The translations under genes and the position numbers were made by a program. Shown here one piece after another: positions 10,311 to 21,405 of a stretch of DNA of 64,000 nucleotides. Source of the DNA: Alnus glutinosa (taxonomy: Eukaryota; Streptophyta; Magnoliopsida; Fagales; Betulaceae). The notes below the pieces were generated by a model. That model had not been told where the DNA came from. It saw only the letters and a program-made list of their open reading frames with translations, and made no database searches. The DNA lies in NCBI RefSeq assembly GCF_958979055.1, contig NC_084888.1, positions 30,866,804-30,930,803 of the forward strand, in the 5' to 3' direction. Position 1 is the first letter of the stretch. Each line of letters opens with the position of its first letter.

Positions 10311-11384
10311 AATTAGAAAAAAATTAGGATCCTCCTCCTCCTCATTTTCTTCTTCTTCTCTTCTTGCACAAGTTCATGGAGCTTCCTCCTCCTCTTCCTC
10401 CTTCTTCTTCTTGAGCTAGAGCATATGAAGGGATTGTGCTGGAGCTTCAAAACTCCTGTGCATACGCAAGAGCCTCCTGCGCAGGAAGTTTCGTGCGCAA
10501 CTGGGACTCATTGGCAAATCTGCAAAGCGATGATGAAGAACTGACATGCCCTAAAGACCTATGAGCCTAACACGTAACCAACTAACCTTCCGCGCCTAGC
10601 GATTCAACAACTATATAGGTGGCTAGGAAAGTGTTTACTGAACTGTAGTTTCAACAAGATGGAGAACAAAACCGGTGAAGGAAGATGTGAATGGCGGAAT
10701 TGATACTGAAACTGAACATCAGGCTTTTAGATTATAGGATAAAAATGTTGTATATAGTATTACTCATTTCGAAATATAGGTATTAACATTTTCAACCATT
10801 GAAAAAGATGGAGGTCCGGCACCTCTTATTTCTCTTGAATAAAATTTGAAATAAAACACACATTTCAATAATGTTAGCTATCCACTTTTATTATTCCATT
10901 TAAATATTCAGTTTCGGGGATATCTTTATTATTTCATTGAGAGGAAAGAGAATGTTAGAGATTTCTAATGCTTTTTTCATATTCAAATGAAATAGAAGAT
11001 TTCATATGCATCTTAGATGAACTGATGATCAAAATAGATCAATAAGGAGGATTTCGAGCTGATGGCTACAATAGCAATTTCATGAAAGACTCAGTAGTTT
11101 TAAGAATTTGATTTTCACATCAGTTTTTTATTAACAAAATCACATGTTTAGAAACTTGGAAAAAAAAAAACCTATCTTCATTTAATACCCAAAATCATCT
11201 CATCTTTCAAGGTTTTTTTTTATTATTATTATTATTTATTTTTTAAAAAATACAAATAAATTATTATTATAATTTGTCACATACCCAAATCCTACACCCA
11301 CAATTGTTGCTGTGCTAGTTCTGATTCTGGGCATGCTCTAAAAAGCTGACCGAGCTTTGTGGTTGTTGAGTCGGCAGTGATGTT

Positions 11385-11780
11385 TGTAACATATCGGTCT
11401 CATATTAAAAAAAATAGTAGTCTATATAAAATGGGTAGTTTATAAAGATATTCATAGGTGTTAAGTCTCACATTGATCACTTATTTGGTGAAACTCAACT
11501 TTATAGGAAATTATAGTGAAGCTCTAAATTATCTTGTCCTTTTGGGATGGTAGCGTAGACGTGGCTAGCATTTTTCTTTTAATAATTATAAATAGTATCA
11601 GAACCACTTAGTAATGTCATATGGTTTTGTTAGAAGCGCATAACGTGGACCTGACGAGGATGTGAGGGGTCTAAAGGATGGAGTTTGTAACACCCCGATT
11701 CTATATTGAGAAATAAGTATCCCAAATAGAGTAGGTGTTTTATAAAAATACTCGTGAGGTGCAACTATTTGATTTGTACA
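11385..11780 (+). mobile_element. TRIM-like LTR element (partial)
   Basis: Two partially similar blocks both begin TGTAAC (11385 and 11686) and share the course '...TATATT(A/G)A...AGT(A/T)...TTTATAAA(G/A)ATA(T/C)TC'. Between them, at about 11593, lies AGTATCAGAACC, resembling the TGGTATCAGAGC primer-binding site complementary to initiator tRNA-Met. The whole is under 500 bp without coding capacity, which fits a terminal-repeat retrotransposon in miniature. The second terminal repeat appears truncated. Confidence 0.45.
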
Positions 11781-12472
11781 TTGTATTTGTTTGATTGTTT
11801 TCTTTTTTTTAAAAAAAAAAATAAAAATAAAAATAAAAATAAAAAAGCAACTTAAAATATAAAATATTTAAAATTACTTTCACTTTTATGTCATGTCAAA
11901 ATACTACTTAAAAAAAAAAAATCTAAAAAACATTAACAAACACAACCCCGCTATATTTATAAAAGTAAAGATTTCATTTTTGCTCGTCGGTTTATCCTTC
12001 GTTTTACTATAAAAGATGAACAATCTCATGTTGCAAGGCATCGTTGTATCAAATTCAGTATAGTGTAGGAGTGTTTCATTTAGTATAAATTTTTTAGGTG
12101 TGTACATCTTTGCCTTTTCTTTTCTTCTTCCTTAATTTGTGGTGGAGTCATGTAAATCATGAGTATCGGCCGGATATATGAAAGTGAGATACACATTGTA
12201 AAAATTGAAAATTATTCAAGAAATACTTACAATGATATATCACGTACATTTTATGTTTTTCTTATTTGGCTAAAAATATAGTATGTAACATTACTCTTTA
12301 TGTAAATATATATTATGAAGTTTGATAGTGTTAAAATCAGGAGTTTATATGCAAATTGGGACGAATAATACTCCTTCAATTTCTTTTATTTATTTTTTCT
12401 TTGTTAAGAGATTGTAGTAAAAGTAAGTGAACTTAAGAAGATCATTGCATATAAGTGAACTTGATTAATCTT

Positions 12473-12690
12473 GATTCCCCCACAAAATTTCAATGTCACT
12501 TTTCACAAAGATCATTGCATATAAGTAAAGTTAAGAAGAGAACTTTTTTATGTGATTCCCCCACAAAATTTCAATGCCACATTTCACAAAGATCATTGCA
12601 TATAACTAAAGTTAAGAAGAAAACCTTTTACGTGATTCCCCCACAAAATTTCAATGCCACGTTTCACAAAGATCATTACATCTAAGTGAA
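12473..12690. repeat. Tandem ~80-bp repeat, three copies
   Basis: GATTCCCCCACAAAATTTC starts at 12473, 12554 and 12634 (periods 81 and 80). Each is followed by AATG(T/C)CAC, TTTCACAAAGATCATT and a GTTAAGAAG stretch. The array makes a spurious repetitive reading frame. Units 1 and 2 carry one to two copies of the same word (4708, 7940), so the array expanded only in unit 3. Confidence 0.85.
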
Positions 12691-12876
12691 TATCAACATG
12701 AAAAGGCATGCAGCAAAGCTCCCAATCGATCGGCAATGATGAGTTATGGGAGCAATGGCCGATTAGAAATGAATAGTTGGGTCTATATATATATAAGTTA
12801 TTAGTATTTTAATTAATTTTTAAGAATTGGGGTGTTATTTTGTAATTTAATATATAGGTTTTGCCTAAACTCAAAA

Positions 12877-13362
12877 ATAGGTTAGAAGTCTATCACTTGG
12901 ATAGACTTTCTTTTCTTTTCGTTTCCAACTTTTTCGTAAGCTTGATGGACCTTTCTCCTTACTGATTCAAGTGCCAAGTCCAATTTCCAACTCTTAAAAA
13001 TTCTCTTGGCCTTATCGCTGTACTTACTCTATCTCTGGTCGGGATTCTTGAAGTTGAGCTCTATCTCGCAACTTTAGTTTGGTTTAAATACTTCCTTGAG
13101 CCTCTCTATTTGCTTACTGGACTTTGGGTATATTCCCAAAGTCAATCCGGGATCGATAAGCAAATGGAGAGGCTCAAGCAATTACTTACAACCATACCAA
13201 AGTTGCAAGACAGAGCTCAACTTCAACTCCAAGAGAATTTTTAAGACTTTGAGGTTGGGCTTGAAACTTGAATCAGCAAGAAGAACGGTCCATCAAGCTT
13301 ATGCAAAAGTTGGAAATGCAATGAAAATAAAGTCTATCCAAGTGATAGACTTCCAACCTATA
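12877..13362. repeat. Large inverted duplication (hairpin locus) with 6-bp loop
   Basis: The left arm 12877-13128 is the reverse complement of the right arm 13135-13362, with an estimated 75-85% identity. Matched blocks include AGTCTATCACTTGGATAGAC, AAGCTTGATGGACC, CTGATTCAAG, CTTAAAAATTCTCTTGG, AAGTTGAGCTCT, TTGAGCCTCTC and GACTTTGGG. The left arm has about 30 bp extra near 13010-13045. The spacer is only 13129-13134. The arms are homologous to the unknown ORF family of units 1 and 2: the right arm encodes KQMERLKQLL and LESARRTVHQAYAKV. A transcript of either strand could form a long imperfect hairpin. Confidence 0.85.
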
Positions 13363-13464
13363 CCCGAGCTAGCAAGCTTCCCAAGAAGCCCTAGTGTAGA
13401 GCATCTTCCTAAAGACCGTCGAATGTCGAAGAAACTTGATATTATTTGCGGGTATTCAATTTAG
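13155..13464 (+). pseudogene. Diverged paralogue of the unknown tandem-unit ORF
   Basis: In one frame 13160-13245 gives KQMERLKQLLTTIPKLQDRA, parallel to GKQMALLKQVLNPT of unit 2. A stop and frame change follow. From 13261 the other frame gives LKLESARRTVHQAYAKVGN and IKSIQVIDFQPIPELASFP, parallel to LESVRSRVQQAYQKVEN and VIQVIDFQPIPKQGKLP, and ends at TAG 13462-13464. The split frame makes an intact protein unlikely unless an unseen intron intervenes. Its 5' two-thirds form the right arm of the inverted duplication. Confidence 0.6.
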
Positions 13465-14110
13465 AGCATCCTCATACGACTAGCCATTTATGCTTTAACG
13501 ATATGTCGTCCAAGCCATCAATCTTGTGAGGGACATGACATGTCATTATCGGATAATCCTGCTTTGGTCTCCATCACTCATATAATAATAATAATAATAA
13601 TTCCACTCAAGATTGTATTTGTTAGCTATTGTCAACAACACCAAACATGTGTGAACTACCTTTATGAAATGTCCGAGTAAGCTCACACTCTGCCGGTCAA
13701 GGTGTTTTTTTTACCTTACAATGGATGGGTCATTATTGTTCTTGCTTACCTTCTAAATATCAGTAGTCTGAATGTGCTTTCTTGCCTAGGTTTGTTGGTA
13801 CCTAACACGTTGACCAACATCTAAACATGTGTAACTAACACTCTGGATTACTTGACAAAGACATTGGAGATGCCTGTGGTTACAGGGACATAGCACATTG
13901 CACATCCTCGTATACCAAAAGCATGATTACCAAATTGTTTCTAAACCTAATTTTGTATGTGACCCAAAATTGAACTGTTTGAAAAATGAGTAATGCTATT
14001 TAGTATATTGCTATACGATTGTCATACAACTGGGATAACGTCATTCTAATTGTATTGCAATCGTAAACTGTCTACTAAATAATTGTGTACTCGGACTTGA
14101 AGTACCCAAA
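13465..14110. other. Intergenic, no gene recognised
   Basis: Contains a short (ATA)n at 13580-13600 and otherwise unremarkable sequence. 13990-14035 (GAGTAATGCTATTTAGTATATTGC...) resembles one end of a small TIR element, but I cannot find its partner. Confidence 0.5.
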
Positions 14111-14130
14111 TTGAGCCACAAACAATTCTC

Positions 14131-14285
14131 CCCCATACACACACACACACACACACACACACAGAGAGAGGGGGGGGGGGGGGGGAATATGCTGAAATTC
14201 TCTCTACCGTCTGTATATATGAGAGAGAGAGAGAGAGAGGGGGGGGGGGGGAATATGCTGAAATTCTCTCTACCGTCTGTAATAT
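14131..14285. repeat. Compound (CA)n(GA)n(G)n microsatellite with a duplicated ~60-bp unit
   Basis: (CA)n at about 14131-14161 leads into GAGAGAG and a G-run (about 14171-14185), then AATATGCTGAAATTCTCTC and TACCGTCTGTA. The block GA-repeat, G-run and AATATGCTGAAATTCTC is repeated at about 14221-14281. Overlapping frames on the minus strand here are artefacts of the repeats. Confidence 0.85.
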
Positions 14286-15198
14286 ATACAATATAAAACA
14301 CCATAAAAAATAGTGTAAAGCGGGTCCAATATCCACCAACAAACTTAACCGTCGATTGCGGGGCAAGATATTGGAGGGAGAGGCACAGAGCTCTATGAGA
14401 GTGAGTTTTAGTAACCCATACATTTGAATTTTGAAGAAACTTTTGGTGGTAGAAGAAAATGAGGATAGGTAGGGTGATGACAGGAGCTTCAACAACCACA
14501 AACATATGAATGGGTCAGTATCTTCCCTTCCCCTGCCCACAAGTGGACCCCATAGCATTAATTTCTTGAATGGCTTCAAACGATTGTCCAATCCAATTTA
14601 TCTATCTATCTATGATATGCAAACCATTTTCCTGGTGGGACACAAAACCACCCTTTTGAACCACCCATCAGTTTCTCTTTATTTTTATTTTATTTTGTTG
14701 ATAAAAGAACCATTTATCCATCTAAAACAATTACAACAAAATTTACCCTTCGGACATGGTTATCTTCTTTCTTTGGGTTGGTGGGTGTAAGGAGAGAGTC
14801 CAACAAGCATGCAGCAGCATGTTTATCTCTCAATGACCATTTGGGGAGAAATGAAAGATAAATGATCCAAATCTTCAAATTTCATAGCAAGTAAAAATGA
14901 AGCCGGCGACGGAGGATTAGAACCTCATTAAAATCAACCACATAACATTACAAAACTCAAGACAGGTCCAAGAGTTGTTACAAATTCATGAAAATTCATA
15001 AACCCTATTCTCTCTTTTGATCTATGTGCTCCACTGAGGAATTCATAACAGAAGAAAATTTAATCTTGCCTTTTATTGTAACAAGAAGAGACAGTGTCAT
15101 GAAACAGATCTCTTGGAAGTGGCCTCCTCACCGTAGTTCGTAGTGGAAACCAATTTGCCAAATGGCAAGTTTTTGTGACATAAAACAAACCAAGCCTA
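14286..15198 (-). other. Downstream flank and likely 3' UTR of transketolase
   Basis: No independent gene. The roughly 300 bases next to the stop codon at 15199 probably contain the transketolase 3' UTR. The rest (14290-14880) shows no motif beyond T-rich and CTATCTATC-type simple sequence near 14600. Confidence 0.5.
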
Positions 15199-18100
15199 TC
15201 AAACTTTTTTGGCTGCTGCAATAACAGCTTCTACTGTAAGACCAAACTCCTTGTATATTTTCCCTGCCGGAGCACTTGCCCCAAACCGGTCAATTCCTAT
15301 TGCCTTACCCTTGCTTCCGACAATCTTCTCCCACCCAAATGTTGATCCAGCCTCAATGCTAACCCTAGCTGACACAGCTGCTGGCAAAACACTTTCCTTA
15401 TAGGCGTCTGATTGCTCATCAAAGAGCTCCCAAGAAACAAAGGAAACAACTCTAACAGCCTTCCCTTCCTTTCTCAGTTCCTCACCAGCTTTGTAAGCAA
15501 TTTCCAGTTCAGAACCAGTTCCAATCAAAATAACATCTGGCTTGTTACCAGAAGAATTGTCTGAAACAATATAGCCACCCTTTTCAACTCCTTCAACAGA
15601 AGTTCCAGCAAGCTGGGGAAGTTTTTGCCGAGAGAGGGCAAGGATGGAGGGTCTCTTCCTGTTACTGACAGCAACCTTGTATGCTCCCGCAGTCTCATTT
15701 CCATCAGCTGGACGGAGCATCAATATGTTGGGCATTGCCCGGAAACTTGCCAGGTGCTCTATTGGCTGATGGGTTGGGCCATCTTCTCCAAGTCCAATTG
15801 AATCATGGGTCATAACATAGATAACTCCAGCTTCACTTAAGGCGGAAATCCTGATAGCTGCTCTCATGTAGTCAGTGAAAACAAAGAAAGTGGCACAGTA
15901 TGGAATCAGCCCAGGGCTGTGAAGTACAATGCCGTTGCAAATGGCTCCCATGCCATGCTCTCTAACACCAAACCTAAGATTGCGTTCTTCTGGCGTGCCC
16001 TTTTGGAAGTCCCCAAACATTTTCAACAATGTCATGTTGGAAGAAGCAAGGTCAGCACTGCCACCAAGAAAACCAGGGAGAACTTTTGCAAGGGCATTAA
16101 GGCATTGTTGAGAGAGATTTCTGGTAGCATCAGCTGGGCTCTCTGGAGTGTACGTCTGGAAAATCGCAATAAAAACGACATATAAGATCGTCTGTAATTC
16201 TTAGTTGTGAATAGGGGCTTTTCTATGGGACAGTCAACTGGGGTTAGAAAATTCTACTCTTGAAACATTGTATCCCCAAGATGAATTTAAATCTAGGAAT
16301 CCAAAAAAAAAAAAAAAAAGAGGAAGTCAACTATGTTATCAATCGTTGTGTAGAATGCTTGCAAGAGCAACATTCATGCTCATTTTGGGATGATGTAACA
16401 TAAGCAAGCAGGCCCTGAAAGGTAAGATCAAGACCAACCAAAATGATTGATTGCTACTTACAGGAAGTGCTTTCTCCCAGCCAGCGGGGAGTTCACCCCT
16501 AATGATAGACTTGAGCTCCGCAGCTTCCTCTTTGTACTTCTTCTCATATGAAGCAAACTTGGCATTCCATTCAGCTTCAAGAGCAGAACCCTTGGGAACA
16601 TGGCGACTCCAATGCCTGAAAATGGCCAAAATATTGATCAATATCAAATCAATTCTGATAGCATGCCAAACAATGATAACTATATCTATGTTTCCTCACT
16701 TTTTAACATCCTCAGGTACATGGAAAGGCTCATATGGCCATGCAAGGTTCTTCCTAGTAGCATCCACTTCCTTGGCACCCAGTGCACTTCCATGTACACT
16801 GTATGAGTTTGCCTTATTTGGAGACCCAAAACCAATTGTTGTCGTCACCTGTGAACATGCAAATGACAAAAAAAAGAAAGAAAGTCACAACTAGAAATCA
16901 TAGTACATTAAACCCAAACTTAGGGGTGCCTTTCGCTTTCAATGAGATTGGTTTATTACTTAAAAAAAGAAAAGAAAAAAAAAAGAGTACATTAAACCCA
17001 AACACTTAACTAGAGGCTATTCATTTAAGGAACTTAAATAAAGAACAACTTAATGTATCACTAGACTATTAGAGCCAACAAAATCCTGTCTCAACTTCCA
17101 TTAATACCCTTTTACTGTCTGCTGGTGAGAAGCAGAACACCCTTAAAGCACAGTTGGTTGAACTTATTAAATAATCATAAAACTTAGACAAACTTTCAAA
17201 TATAATATATATAAGTACATAGGTGTTTTAAGAAACCATTCATTCTGCATCAATCCCAACTGCACCATAAAAATCTACATATTAGGAAATATCTAACCTT
17301 GATCAAAGTGGGCTTGTCTTTCACAGCCTTTGCTTCCTTAATGGCAGCACGAATCTCATCATAGCCATTGTTGCCATTCTTCACCCAGATAACGTGCCAC
17401 CCAAGGCCCTCAAAACGGGTGTCAACATTCTCAGTGAATGCAATCTCCGTGTCACCGTCAATAGAGATGTGGTTGTCATCATAGAAAGCAATCAACTTCC
17501 CAAGTCCCCAGTGAGCGGCAAGGGAAGAAGCTTCATTTGAAATCCCCTCCATTTGGCAACCATCTCCCAATATAACATATCTAGAGCAAACAGACACCGA
17601 TACTTTTAAATCAAAATCAAACAAGATAAGGCACTATAACTTATTATATAAACAGAAACAAGAGTTGCTATGAGAAATAGAAAGTTATATTACGTGTAAT
17701 GGTCGACGATCTCACTGTCGGGCTTGTTGAAACGAGCAGCCAAGTGTTTCTCAGCAAGAGCCAGACCAACAGCATTGGCAATACCCTGCCCAAGAGGACC
17801 TGCATAACGTAAAATAAATAAATAAAAACATAAATTAAACATCTAAGACAAATGCTATAAAAAATATTAACTAGAGTAATTGATTAAACTTTGAAGGCAA
17901 GGATCTAACCAGTTGTGACTTCAACACCAGGAGTCTCAAAGTTCTCGGGGTGTCCAGGTGTTCTGCTTTCCCATTGACGGAAATTCTTCAAGTCGTCCTC
18001 CTGAGAGTGGATCCCAAAATTTTCAATTCATATAGAATCAAAATTTTAATCTTATGGGGACAATAAACAAAGGTCATATTTATAGTGCTACAATAATAAA

Positions 18101-18919
18101 AAATTACACGAACATAATTATTATAATTCATCGTTGAAGGATCCTAAAAGATGCAACAGAAAATATAGTCACACTCACATATAACTGCCACTTCAAAATA
18201 TAAGCAAGTAAAAAGAAAAAGAAAACAAATTGTGCTGAAAAGACCAACATGAAACCATAGACTCATAAAACCTTAGCACACAAACACACGGGGTAGCAGT
18301 ATCATATCATGATCAAAGCCAATCCAGAAAGAAACAGACACAGACAAAGCACTTGTAAAGCCAACCCAAAAATCCACGACAGATCCAAAACAAAAAGACA
18401 AACCAGTAAAGAAATTACCTGGACACTATCGTAGCCAGCGAGGTGGAGCAGAGCGTACTGGAGCATGCAGCCATGGCCGGCGGAGAGGACGAAGCGGTCG
18501 CGGTTGAACCAGTATGGGTTCTTGGGGTTGTACCTCATGACCTCGTCGTACAAGATGTGACCCATCGGAGCGCACCCCATGGGCAGACCAGGGTGACCCG
18601 AGTTGGCCTTCTCCACGGCGTCGATCGCCAGGAACCGGATCGAGTTCACGGACTTCTCCACCAGGGAGGTATCGGTGGTCTTGTCCACGGTGGCGGGCTC
18701 GGCAACGGAGGCTCGTACCGGGCGGCTGGACACTGCAGATCGGCGGCTGCGGTGGAGGAACCGGGTCGACGGCTTAGCGGGCGAGGATTTAAGGCCCGAG
18801 AAGGTGGGCATAGAGAGCGTGGAGAGGGAGGAGGACGAGGATGAATTGGAGCCATGGTGGTGGGAAATGGCTCTGGCTAGGAGGGCTTGTGAGAGCGTCA
18901 GAGACGAAGTGGAAGCCAT
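15199..18919 (-). CDS. TKL1: Transketolase, chloroplastic
   Basis: Thiamine-diphosphate enzyme of the Calvin cycle and oxidative pentose phosphate pathway; it moves two-carbon ketol units between sugar phosphates in the plastid stroma. Coding exons (minus): 18919-18419, 18000-17910, 17799-17694, 17580-17298, 16848-16700, 16615-16462 and 16155-15199. All have GT-AG borders and phases close to 746 aa, the usual size for the plant plastid enzyme. Residues 1 to about 70 are a Ser/Arg-rich transit peptide ([17 protein letters not shown]...). The body starts at [20 protein letters not shown]. The cofactor motif GDG is at residues 238-240, with [12 protein letters not shown] at 198. The pyrimidine-domain signature [10 protein letters not shown] lies in the last exon. 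The start is the first ATG after a CT-rich leader. The symbol follows the Arabidopsis plastid gene; family membership is certain, paralogue number is not. Confidence 0.96.
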
Positions 18920-18925
18920 GGCTTA

Positions 18926-19012
18926 CAGAGAGAGAGAGAGAGAGGTGGTGTTGGAGAGTCTGAGTTGTTGGATTTATGTGTGTGAGAGAGTGAGAGAGAG
19001 AGAGAGAGGGTG
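18926..19012. repeat. (GA)n microsatellites in the transketolase 5' leader
   Basis: Two GA runs (about 18928-18945 and 18985-19010) read as CT tracts on the transcribed strand, immediately upstream of the transketolase ATG. CT-rich leaders are common in highly expressed plant photosynthesis genes. An ACGT-type element (TACACGTCAGG) lies at about 19035-19045. Confidence 0.6.
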
Positions 19013-19842
19013 AGACTGCGGATCAGCTTCCCGTCTACACGTCAGGAAAATGATGACAGGTAGGGAGAGCTGACCGTTAGATTCGGAGGGAAAGCCATCA
19101 GAGCCGTTGACTGTGGGTAAGAAATGAATGCTCTGCCTTTCATTTTTTTTTTTCTTTCTCTTTTTCTAATTTCGTTTTGTCAAAGATATTTTTGTTTGCT
19201 TTTTTTAATAATTTTTTTCTTTTTGTCTTGATTTATGGGTGGGTGAAAGCTTTGTGGTTGGTGAAAGGCGGAAAGCTGGGTATTTTTGAATTTTTATTTT
19301 TAGTCCATTAAATGACTTTAAATATATATAGGAATACATAAGATAAGAATATTAGAATATGCTACTACTCAAACGGTACTACTTAGAATAGAATGGCTGG
19401 TGGTGACATTTGATAAGGTGGCACTCGAGGAGAGGGGACTGAAGAACATGGATATGGCCCATGTGGGATATCAACAAACCTTATTCTGGTGTTTTTCTTG
19501 GAAAAATGTTAAATACTACGTGCTTGTTCATTGAGCTGATGTAAAGACTGATCCAATGACTAATAAAAAATGTGATTTTTAGCATTTTTCTTTTCCGCTA
19601 TCTGGATATACAATATTTTCACATCCAATAATAATAAAATAGTTGGGTGTTAGATATTATCTAGAGATGTTAATTAAGAGCATAGGTTTTTTCGGAAGCT
19701 CAAGTCAAATTTGCAGTCCTAAATTTGGCTTTTCTATTATCCAAAGGCCGATTCATGTTTAGCCTAAGCATGCCAGCATTAGGATAGCAAAGTTCCCAAA
19801 TTATAAATTAGCAATTTTGGGAGGGTTTTTTTTGCAATAGAT

Positions 19843-19873
<31 letters not shown>

Positions 19874-20247
19874 TCCAGCACAGTATATTTAAAACTTGAA
19901 TGTGGGTGGGGGTTGTTGCAACGTTAGAAAAGGTAAGGAGTTTGGTGGGGGGGGGGGGGGGGGGGGGATGGTGAAGAAGAAAGAAGAAGTAAGTTTCTTG
20001 GAGTTGAAGATTTGTTCTAAAATAACTGCAAGAAAAGTTGGTTAGGATCCAAACTTCAATCCCATAGAGTCAGTCAGCCAGTCACCCAATGTTCAAAATT
20101 AATTAATCTTCAAGCACCTGACACGTCACATGTGCGCAGCATTGCCTTAGTTTTCTTACACATCTATGCAAATCTAAATTAGAATATAAATTCTAAATCG
20201 GAATCCCAATCCCACACATGGCTGCAATCTGCAGATAAGCTAAATTA

Positions 20248-20249
<2 letters not shown>
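19013..20249. other. Upstream region of transketolase, no second gene
   Basis: Probably contains the transketolase promoter. It holds an (AGCC)n-type run of about seven CAGC units (19844-19875) and a pure G-run of about 22 bases at 19946-19967, which could form a G-quadruplex. It also has short T-rich tracts. I see no convincing coding sequence on either strand. Confidence 0.55.

Positions 20250-20331
<82 letters not shown>
20250..20331. repeat. (AT)n microsatellite, about 40 units
   Basis: Uninterrupted TA repeat. It is long and self-complementary, so length is likely polymorphic and assembly here could be inexact. Confidence 0.95.
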
Positions 20332-20334
<3 letters not shown>

Positions 20335-21405
20335 TATTACAATAAGTGGGCACCATTTTGAAGACTGAAATTTTGGTAGCCAAATATTATATTATTTCGA
20401 CAATCTGAGCTAAAATGCGAGCAAAGAGAGCTACATCTGACTCAACAGTTTGGAAAAAAAAAAAAATTGGTTATGCTGCTAAAGTGCTCACCAAATGCTT
20501 AAAAAGAGAAAAAAAATAATAATCTTTAAGATTCTCTCTTTTCTCAATAAAGAAAAAAGAAATATTTGAGAAACAATATTTAAATGGAATAGTGAAGATG
20601 GATTGCTAAAATAGAGAGTGAGGTGTATGTAGGTGCTTTGAAAATGTGGATACCTTTTTTTTTTTATAAAATAACTGAAATTGAGAGAATTTGATGAGCC
20701 AGATATGAATGCTATGAGTGTACAAACTGATGTAATAAGTATCACATGATTGTTCTTATTTTAAAGTCGCATTTCCTATACAATATTACGATCCTAAAAT
20801 TATTAAAGTAATGCGATAGTCAATTAAAGGGTTCTCAATACTCTTACCAAGAAAAATAAGAAAAAAAAGGTTCACAACTCTCTGACTATGGAATATGCTA
20901 AACTTATTTCAAACTGGAAGACAAACTATCTTGCATGCGGGTCTTTTGGGGTTTCAAAGGAATATGTGGGAGAGGTAAACCAGGTAGTCACCTTTCAGTT
21001 TTCTTGATTCAACTATCGATATTTTATTTATATGCTAGTGTTTAAGCAATCACACAACTTTGAATTCATATTTTCATTGTTCATTTATTTAATTCATTGA
21101 TAAAACTTGAATCTAAGACTTAACTCCAGTCTCAACTCACTGATTAACCACCCGAGTTAAGGCCCATATATATGAGCTTATTTTTTATTGAACCTAGCCA
21201 AGTTTGAATTTAATTAACACCAGACTTTGGTTCAACTCTGGGTAACAAAAGCTGAATAAATTCTTGAACATTCCCTAATTACCAAAATAAAATATGTTGG
21301 TGACTATAATTTGCTTAAATGATAAAGCTTTAGTATGGTTTAAACAACATATACTATGGTGCTGATGCTGGATAGTTTTTGCTTGCATCTCACCCTATCT
21401 ATATG
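20332..21405. other. Intergenic between transketolase upstream region and the RAD51C 3' end
   Basis: AT-rich. The ORF-like stretch at 20488-20745 on the minus strand lacks family motifs and is Phe/Ile-rich, so I do not call it. The part nearest 21405 may be RAD51C 3' UTR. Confidence 0.5.

Larger units (their letters stand above)
9150..12710 (+). repeat. Tandem unit 3: degenerate, transposon-riddled copy lacking the ORF
   Basis: Order and sequence follow unit 2. A GATACCATGTTAAATTATC word (9193; compare 5806) is followed by the TTTGGCTATAACC block (9311; compare 5932), then the GGTCTCAG/CATAAATCTC block, the MITE (9561-9713), a short CA run and the LINE relic (9970-10075). The copy is then broken by a CACTA-like end and unrelated sequence. 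Homology resumes at about 10734-11080 and again at 11860-12700, where it stops just before the position of the ORF exon. The earlier part of the copy also lacks the promoter and 5' exon. Confidence 0.6.

Noticed and set aside
12455-12685. 76-aa frame with internal repeats
   Set aside because: Repetition of SPTKFQCH is the translation of the 80-bp tandem repeat; not a repeat protein with context.
14041-14591. Overlapping minus-strand frames of 154 and 181 aa
   Set aside because: Cys-Val and Ser-Leu dipeptide runs come straight from (CA)n, (GA)n and G-runs; no family signature.
18443-19013. Plus-strand frames of 133 and 136 aa
   Set aside because: Antisense shadows of transketolase exon 1 and its leader, which matches the family in the correct frame.
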